This document shows, piece after piece, positions 3,630-7,731 of a DNA stretch of 7,731 nt (the stretch's first letter is position 1; each line of letters begins with the position of its first letter). Position numbers and translations under genes: made by a program. The stretch spans positions 1 to 7,731 of the forward strand of contig DAOUBT010000011.1 in the NCBI GenBank assembly GCA_034432595.1, written 5' to 3'. This DNA is from DAOTZR01 sp034432595. Lineage in GTDB: Bacteria > Chloroflexota > Anaerolineae > B4-G1 > SLSP01. The notes beneath the pieces were generated by a model, which was not told the DNA's origin, ran no database searches, and worked only from the letters and a program-made list of their open reading frames with translations.

Positions 3630-6479
3630 TTATTCCCCCCTTGTTTTGTCCTCCTCTGTGGAAGGTGCCACAGTGTGCTTCAGGTCCAGGTGTTGTTTGA
3701 ACCACTCCAACAGGCGATCCGGCGTGTCGAGCCAGTCCGCGCCGCGCGTGAGCCATTCGTCCGCCTCGTCCGGCGAAAGCCGCATGGTCATCACGATGAC
3801 GTAGGCTTCGTGGGTCTGCTGATTTTGCTTGATGGCCTTCAGCAGGGAGAAGTCGTTCTGCCGCGAGAGGGATTCGTCCACGATGACGTAGTGCGGCTGA
3901 CTATCCATGGCCTTTTGCAGACCCTCCTCGCCATCGCGCGCCCAGATGACTTCGTAGCCCTGCTCGGCAAAGACTTTTTCCAGCGTTTCGGTGAGCGAGG
4001 CATCTTCTTCCACGAGCAGGACGCGCCGCCGCCCTTCTCCCCGCGCCGCGCGCGCGAGCAGACGTTCGATGGTGGCCAGGATGGCATCCACATTGAGCGG
4101 TTTGGTCAGGTAGGCATCCGCGCCGAGGCGCAATCCCTTGCGCCGGTCATCGAGCACGGAGAGAATGATGACGGGCATGGCTGAGGTTTCGGGGTTGCTG
4201 CGCAGGGCGCTGAGCACGTCAAAACCGCTGAGTTGCGGCATCATCAGGTCGAGGATGATCAGGTCAGGCTGGAGGGTGCGCGCTTTGGTCAGGCCATCCA
4301 CCCCATCCACGGCTTCGGCAATGCGATAGCCGGCCTCGCTCAAGACCTGCCGCAGCAGGGTGCGGATGGGCTGTTCGTCATCCACCACGAGGATGAGGGG
4401 CGCCATCTCACCTTCGGCGCGGCGCTCAGCCCGCGGCTGAATTTCGAGCGGCGTCACGACTTCCGGCTGAGCTTCGGGCAGCAGGGCAGGCAGCAAGATG
4501 CGGAAGGTGCTGCCCACGCCCAGGGTGCTTTCGGCCCAGATGAGGCCACCGTGGTGTTCGACGATTTCTTTGGAGATGGTGAGACCCAATCCGGTACCCC
4601 GTGGCCGGTTGGTCATCACTTCCCCCACCTGCTTGAATTTCTCGAAGACTTTTTCCAGGTTCTCCTCAGCAATGCCGGGGCCGGTATCTTCCACCTCGAT
4701 CAGCACCCACGGGCCGGGTTGCAGGTTATCCAGAGGGATGCGAGCCTGAAGCGGCGGGAAAAGGCGGTGATCATCCATGACGCGCAAGGCGCGCACGCGC
4801 GCGGTAATTTGTCCTGTATCGGTGAATTTGATGGCGTTAGAAAAGAGGTTGGTAATCACCTGCACCAGGCGGTCATGGTCGCCCTCGATGGTGGGCACTT
4901 CCGAAGCTATGTCCAGGACAACCGGCAGGTGTTTATCCAGCGCCAGCGCGCTGGTCGCCAGAGCCGCGCTTTGCACGATTTCGGCCACGGAAACGTTCCC
5001 CATGTGCCATTCCACCTTGCCGGCTTCCATTTTGGCAATGTCGAGCACGTCATTGATGAGGCGGGTAAGGCGTTCGCCTTCGGCAATGATGATGTGCAGG
5101 TTTTCTTTGATGCGCTCCACGGCGCGTTCCAGCGTCGCATCGTTCAAGTCAAGGCGCGGCTCCACCTGCTTGAGCAGCGTTTTCTGGATGAGCTTGGCGA
5201 AACCCAATACAGACGTGAGCGGCGTGCGCAGTTCGTGCGACACCATCGAGATGAAGTCGGTCTTCATGCGGTCCACTTCTACTTCGTGGGTGATGTCGCG
5301 CAGGATGGTGACGACGCCGATCACGGCGTGATTTTCGGGGACGTTCAGCGCGCAGGCGGTAGCCTTGTAGATGCGCGAAGGCTGGCGGGTCTGCCCCGGC
5401 AGGGGCCAGGTGATGGTGGCCGAAACGATGCCGGAGGGCGTTTCCAGGGCCTGTTGTACCGCCATCAACAGGTCGGGATGGGGCAGCACGTCCTTCAGGC
5501 TCTGCCCCTCCAGCGCCTGCGGGTCGCGCATCAGCATCTCGCACAGCGCGGGGTTGACCAGGATAACTTGCTGCTGCAAGTCGGTCACAACCAGGCCATC
5601 AGCAAGGTTGCGCAGGATGGTGCTGAGACGGTTGCGCTCGGCGCTGAGTTCGGCGGTGCGCAGCGCTACCCGCTCTTCCAGTTCGCGGTTGTAGCGGCGC
5701 AATTCGTCGTAAAGGCGCGCCAGTTCGGCGGACATGATGTTAAACGTGTCGGCAAGTTCGCCCAACTCGTCATGCGAGTGAAAATCAATGACGTGGCCGA
5801 ATTCCCCGCGCGTCAGGGCTTGCGCACCGTGACGGAGTTGCTGTAAGGGACGCGAAAGGGATAGCGCCGTGATGACCAGCGAAGCCACAATGCCAGCCAC
5901 GATGCCCAGCGCGAGCATTGGCCAGACCTGCGCGAAAGCGCTGCGCGCCATGAGATAGCGCGCTTCGTCTTCGATCGAAGCCTCCACCAACCCCACGGTT
6001 TCGCCCTCGCGCACGATGGGGACGACGATGCCATAATAGGTGCCGAATTCATCCGTGTAATGAACCCAATGCGCTTGCTGATCCGCTAAAGCGGCGTAGT
6101 GCTCCGGGGAAGCGTAAAAGAAGGGATAGCCGACCCCGGTGAAGCCCTCATCCACCCAATAGTAAAGGCGCCCTGCTTCGGCATAGTAAATCCCTATCCA
6201 ACCCAGATTGGCGGCGGTTGAGGCCTGTGCAAGCTGCGCCTGCACTGCGGCATAGACGGGCGCATTGACATCGCTGGGGGTTTGAATCTGACGCAACTGT
6301 GCCACATCCACAGTCTCGGCCAGGAGCTTCGCCACGCGCTCCAGGCGGGTGTCCATCTCGCTCTGCCAGCGCGTCAGGGTCAACTGATAGATGCGGTAGC
6401 CGGAAAAGCCCACGCTCAGGCTCAGGATGAGCAGAAAGGGCACAACAAGCTTAACGTAAAGGGGAATCCGCCATTTCAT
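3630..6479 (-). CDS. Hybrid sensor histidine kinase: extracytoplasmic sensor-HAMP-PAS-HisKA-HATPase-REC-REC
   Basis: This 949-residue membrane kinase starts at ATG 6479-6477, with GAGG 8 nt upstream. A first membrane helix (about 8-28) and a second (about 186-209) enclose an outer sensor of about 155 residues that is rich in Tyr, Trp and Phe at 94-150 and looks Cache-like. HAMP follows (about 208-262), then a coiled linker and a PAS domain (about 283-398). The HisKA motif SHELRTP carries the phospho-acceptor His415. ATP-binding boxes are NLFSNAIKF (N544, N548), DTGPGI (598-603), FEKFKQ (612-617) and GTGLGL (628-633), all intact. Receiver 1 (about 695-812) is complete: D700, D701, D744, S774, K793. 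Receiver 2 (about 818-932) has E824, E825, D826, D868 and T898, but WLDTP (916-920) replaces the usual YLTKP, so the conserved Lys is absent. There is no HPt or DNA-binding domain. The start overlaps the preceding NHL gene by 4 nt (ATGA). Confidence 0.96.
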   Translation of the reverse strand: MKWRIPLYVKLVVPFLLILSLSVGFSGYRIYQLTLTRWQSEMDTRLERVAKLLAETVDVAQLRQIQTPSDVNAPVYAAVQAQLAQASTAANLGWIGIYYAEAGRLYYWVDEGFTGVGYPFFYASPEHYAALADQQAHWVHYTDEFGTYYGIVVPIVREGETVGLVEASIEDEARYLMARSAFAQVWPMLALGIVAGIVASLVITALSLSRPLQQLRHGAQALTRGEFGHVIDFHSHDELGELADTFNIMSAELARLYDELRRYNRELEERVALRTAELSAERNRLSTILRNLADGLVVTDLQQQVILVNPALCEMLMRDPQALEGQSLKDVLPHPDLLMAVQQALETPSGIVSATITWPLPGQTRQPSRIYKATACALNVPENHAVIGVVTILRDITHEVEVDRMKTDFISMVSHELRTPLTSVLGFAKLIQKTLLKQVEPRLDLNDATLERAVERIKENLHIIIAEGERLTRLINDVLDIAKMEAGKVEWHMGNVSVAEIVQSAALATSALALDKHLPVVLDIASEVPTIEGDHDRLVQVITNLFSNAIKFTDTGQITARVRALRVMDDHRLFPPLQARIPLDNLQPGPWVLIEVEDTGPGIAEENLEKVFEKFKQVGEVMTNRPRGTGLGLTISKEIVEHHGGLIWAESTLGVGSTFRILLPALLPEAQPEVVTPLEIQPRAERRAEGEMAPLILVVDDEQPIRTLLRQVLSEAGYRIAEAVDGVDGLTKARTLQPDLIILDLMMPQLSGFDVLSALRSNPETSAMPVIILSVLDDRRKGLRLGADAYLTKPLNVDAILATIERLLARAARGEGRRRVLLVEEDASLTETLEKVFAEQGYEVIWARDGEEGLQKAMDSQPHYVIVDESLSRQNDFSLLKAIKQNQQTHEAYVIVMTMRLSPDEADEWLTRGADWLDTPDRLLEWFKQHLDLKHTVAPSTEEDKTRGE

Positions 6480-7429
6480 GGAACAACCTCAATGCGCGTG
6501 GCCTGACCATCAGGGGCGAAGGCCCAAATGACGTTGTTATAAGCATCGGCCACAAAAACCTGTCCATCCCGCCCCACGGTGAGGCTCATGGCCTGCCAGG
6601 TGGGCACGGGCGGCGTGAAGGTTTTCACGTACAGGCCCGTGCTATCAAAACTCTGCACACGCAGATTGCCCATATCGGAAACGTAAACCTGCCCGCTGGC
6701 CTCATCCACCGCCAGGTATTGGGGATAGGAGAACTCGCCGGCATCGTGCCCATACCCCCCGAAACTTCGTATCAGGCTCAGGTGGGGGATACCCTGCGCG
6801 TCAAAATCCAGGCGATACTGCCGCACCAGCGCGAGCAGGTTATCCACGGCGTACAGCAGGCTGCGCTGATCATCCACGGCCACATCGTTGAGCGCCAGAA
6901 ACTCGCCCAGCTCCGTTTCGGCGCCCGGTTCGAAGCGCCGCAAGAGCGTGCCGGAGGGCGAAAATACGCGCAGGGTATTGGACGCAAAATCAGCCACGTA
7001 CACCCGCCCCTGCGCATCCACATCGAGGCCATAGGGCCGCGCAGTAGCTTCGCCATAAGCATAATCCTGCGCTCCCAACTCACGGATAAACGTGCCGTCG
7101 GCGGCAAAGACTTTGACGCCATCATGCACCACTTCCGATTCCTCGGAATAGACAAGGTGGCCTAAATAGAGTCGCCCGGCCGCATCGCGCGCCAGATCCC
7201 AGCCACTGTGAATCTGCTCAGGACGGGTACCGAACTTGCCAAAACTGCCCAATAGCTTGCCCTGCATGTCCAGATGCACGATGCGATAATGGCCGCGGTC
7301 CATGACGTAAAGCGTGCCATCATCCGCCTGCACCACACCATTGGGACGAAGCAGGGAACGCGGCGCAGACGCACAGGCGCTCAGCGCCACCATCCCTGCC
7401 AGAAGAAACAGAAGCCAGCAACGGCGCAT
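6476..7429 (-). CDS. NHL-repeat beta-propeller lipoprotein
   Basis: The product has 317 residues from ATG 7429-7427. The frame stays open further upstream to 7723, but that extension has an Arg/Trp/Ser-rich translation that shadows the peptidase gene. The chosen start is followed at once by a signal peptide (RRCWLLFLLAGMVALSAC) with lipobox LSAC and Cys19. A GGAG lies 8 nt before the ATG. Six NHL-type blades follow, with recurring strands such as PNGVVQADDGTLYVMD (29-44), PYGLDVDAQGRVYVAD (132-147), PQYLAVDEASGQVYVSD (236-252) and MSLTVGRDGQVFVAD (281-295), starting near residues 28, 75, 130, 178, 235 and 279. NHL propellers generally serve as binding platforms; some, as in peptidyl-alpha-hydroxyglycine lyase, are enzymes. 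It should sit on the outer membrane face. The stop TGA overlaps the kinase ATG, which argues for a shared role, possibly as a ligand-binding partner of the sensor. The ligand is unknown. Confidence 0.9.
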   Translation of the reverse strand: MRRCWLLFLLAGMVALSACASAPRSLLRPNGVVQADDGTLYVMDRGHYRIVHLDMQGKLLGSFGKFGTRPEQIHSGWDLARDAAGRLYLGHLVYSEESEVVHDGVKVFAADGTFIRELGAQDYAYGEATARPYGLDVDAQGRVYVADFASNTLRVFSPSGTLLRRFEPGAETELGEFLALNDVAVDDQRSLLYAVDNLLALVRQYRLDFDAQGIPHLSLIRSFGGYGHDAGEFSYPQYLAVDEASGQVYVSDMGNLRVQSFDSTGLYVKTFTPPVPTWQAMSLTVGRDGQVFVADAYNNVIWAFAPDGQATRIEVVP

Positions 7430-7430
7430 C

Positions 7431-7731
7431 TTACAGCTCCGCCAGAATCGCAGCGACCAGCGCCGTCCTGGGTGCCAGGGAGGGGATCCAGACGTGTTCA
7501 TGTTCGGCATGCGCACCATCACCCGACGGCCCCAAGCCATCGAGCGTGGGGACGCCCAGCGCTGCCGTGAAGTTGCCATCGCTACCGCCACCGGTGCGCG
7601 CCGATTGAATATCCTGCCCCAACGCCTTGCCCAGCACGCGCACCTGCTCGAACAGGGCCTGTGCCCGCGGGGTGAACTCCAGCGGGGGGCGATTGAGGCC
7701 GCCTTCGATGCTGAGCTGCGCACCGGGGAGG
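7431..7731 (-). CDS. M20-family metallopeptidase, glutamate carboxypeptidase-like (partial, N-terminus missing)
   Basis: Only the last 99 residues lie in the window; the gene enters from the right edge and stops at TAA 7433-7431. The fragment contains IEGGLNRPPLE (8-18), TGGGSDGNFTAALGVPTLDG (46-65) and GPSGDGAHAEHEHV (67-80). These match the C-terminal catalytic-domain signatures of M20 peptidases of the carboxypeptidase G2 type. His74 in the last motif corresponds to the late zinc-ligand histidine of the family. The other metal ligands (early His, Asp and Glu residues) lie outside the window. Such enzymes are two-zinc exopeptidases or amidohydrolases acting on small peptides or N-acyl amino acids; the substrate cannot be told. 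The downstream lipoprotein gene begins after a 1-nt gap, so it is the first visible gene of the four-gene operon. Confidence 0.9.
   Translation of the reverse strand, partial: LPGAQLSIEGGLNRPPLEFTPRAQALFEQVRVLGKALGQDIQSARTGGGSDGNFTAALGVPTLDGLGPSGDGAHAEHEHVWIPSLAPRTALVAAILAEL

Noticed and set aside
4233..5846. A 537-codon open frame on the plus strand opposite the histidine kinase gene
   Set aside because: It lies antisense to a kinase with all catalytic motifs intact. Its translation is His/Gln/Asp-rich with no recognisable domain, which is typical of a GC-rich antisense shadow.
7430..7723. An upstream extension of the NHL lipoprotein frame by 98 codons
   Set aside because: The extension is out of frame with the M20 peptidase, whose motifs are clear there. 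The ATG at 7429 is followed directly by a lipoprotein signal peptide.
1..7731. tRNA genes, CRISPR arrays, insertion sequences or prophage genes
   Set aside because: I saw no tRNA cloverleaf, no regularly spaced repeats and no transposase or integrase motifs on either strand.

Overview
The window is GC-rich bacterial chromosome. It carries four complete protein genes, two genes cut by the window edges and one stretch of probable gene decay. The gene types fit a member of the phylum Chloroflexota (Anaerolineae/Ardenticatenia-like): a ChvE-type sugar-binding lipoprotein, a NapC/NirT-like multiheme cytochrome, a very large hybrid histidine kinase and an NHL-repeat lipoprotein. This assignment is inference from protein character, because no rRNA or other phylogenetic marker is present.

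Layout. Positions 1-964 (minus) hold the N-terminal part of a periplasmic-type sugar-binding lipoprotein of an ABC transporter; its C-terminus lies beyond the left edge. Positions 965-1721 are a divergent spacer with no convincing intact gene. It contains the presumed promoter and leader of the sugar-binding gene, a near-perfect 14-bp hairpin (1314-1344), and what looks like a degraded, partly duplicated small gene on the minus strand (about 1301-1640). Positions 1722-2927 (plus) encode a membrane-anchored cytochrome with seven CXXCH sites plus one C-terminal CX4CH site. A perfect TATAAT sits so close to its ATG that the mRNA is probably leaderless. Positions 2928-3158 are a short spacer with a 10-bp inverted repeat and a plus-strand terminator that runs into the end of the convergent gene.

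Positions 3159-7731 (minus) are a compact operon read right to left. It runs from an M20-family metallopeptidase (C-terminal 99 residues only), across a 1-nt gap, to a six-bladed NHL propeller lipoprotein. A 4-nt ATGA overlap leads into a 949-residue hybrid histidine kinase, and a 3-nt gap leads into a 155-residue helical protein of unknown function. The spacing implies co-translation. A plausible reading is a surface sensing module. The lipoprotein propeller and the kinase's extracytoplasmic domain would lie on the same face of the membrane, and the kinase would signal through two C-terminal receivers, the second lacking the conserved lysine. No DNA-binding output domain is encoded in the window, so the downstream target is unknown.

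No tRNA, rRNA, CRISPR array, transposase or recognisable insertion sequence was seen.
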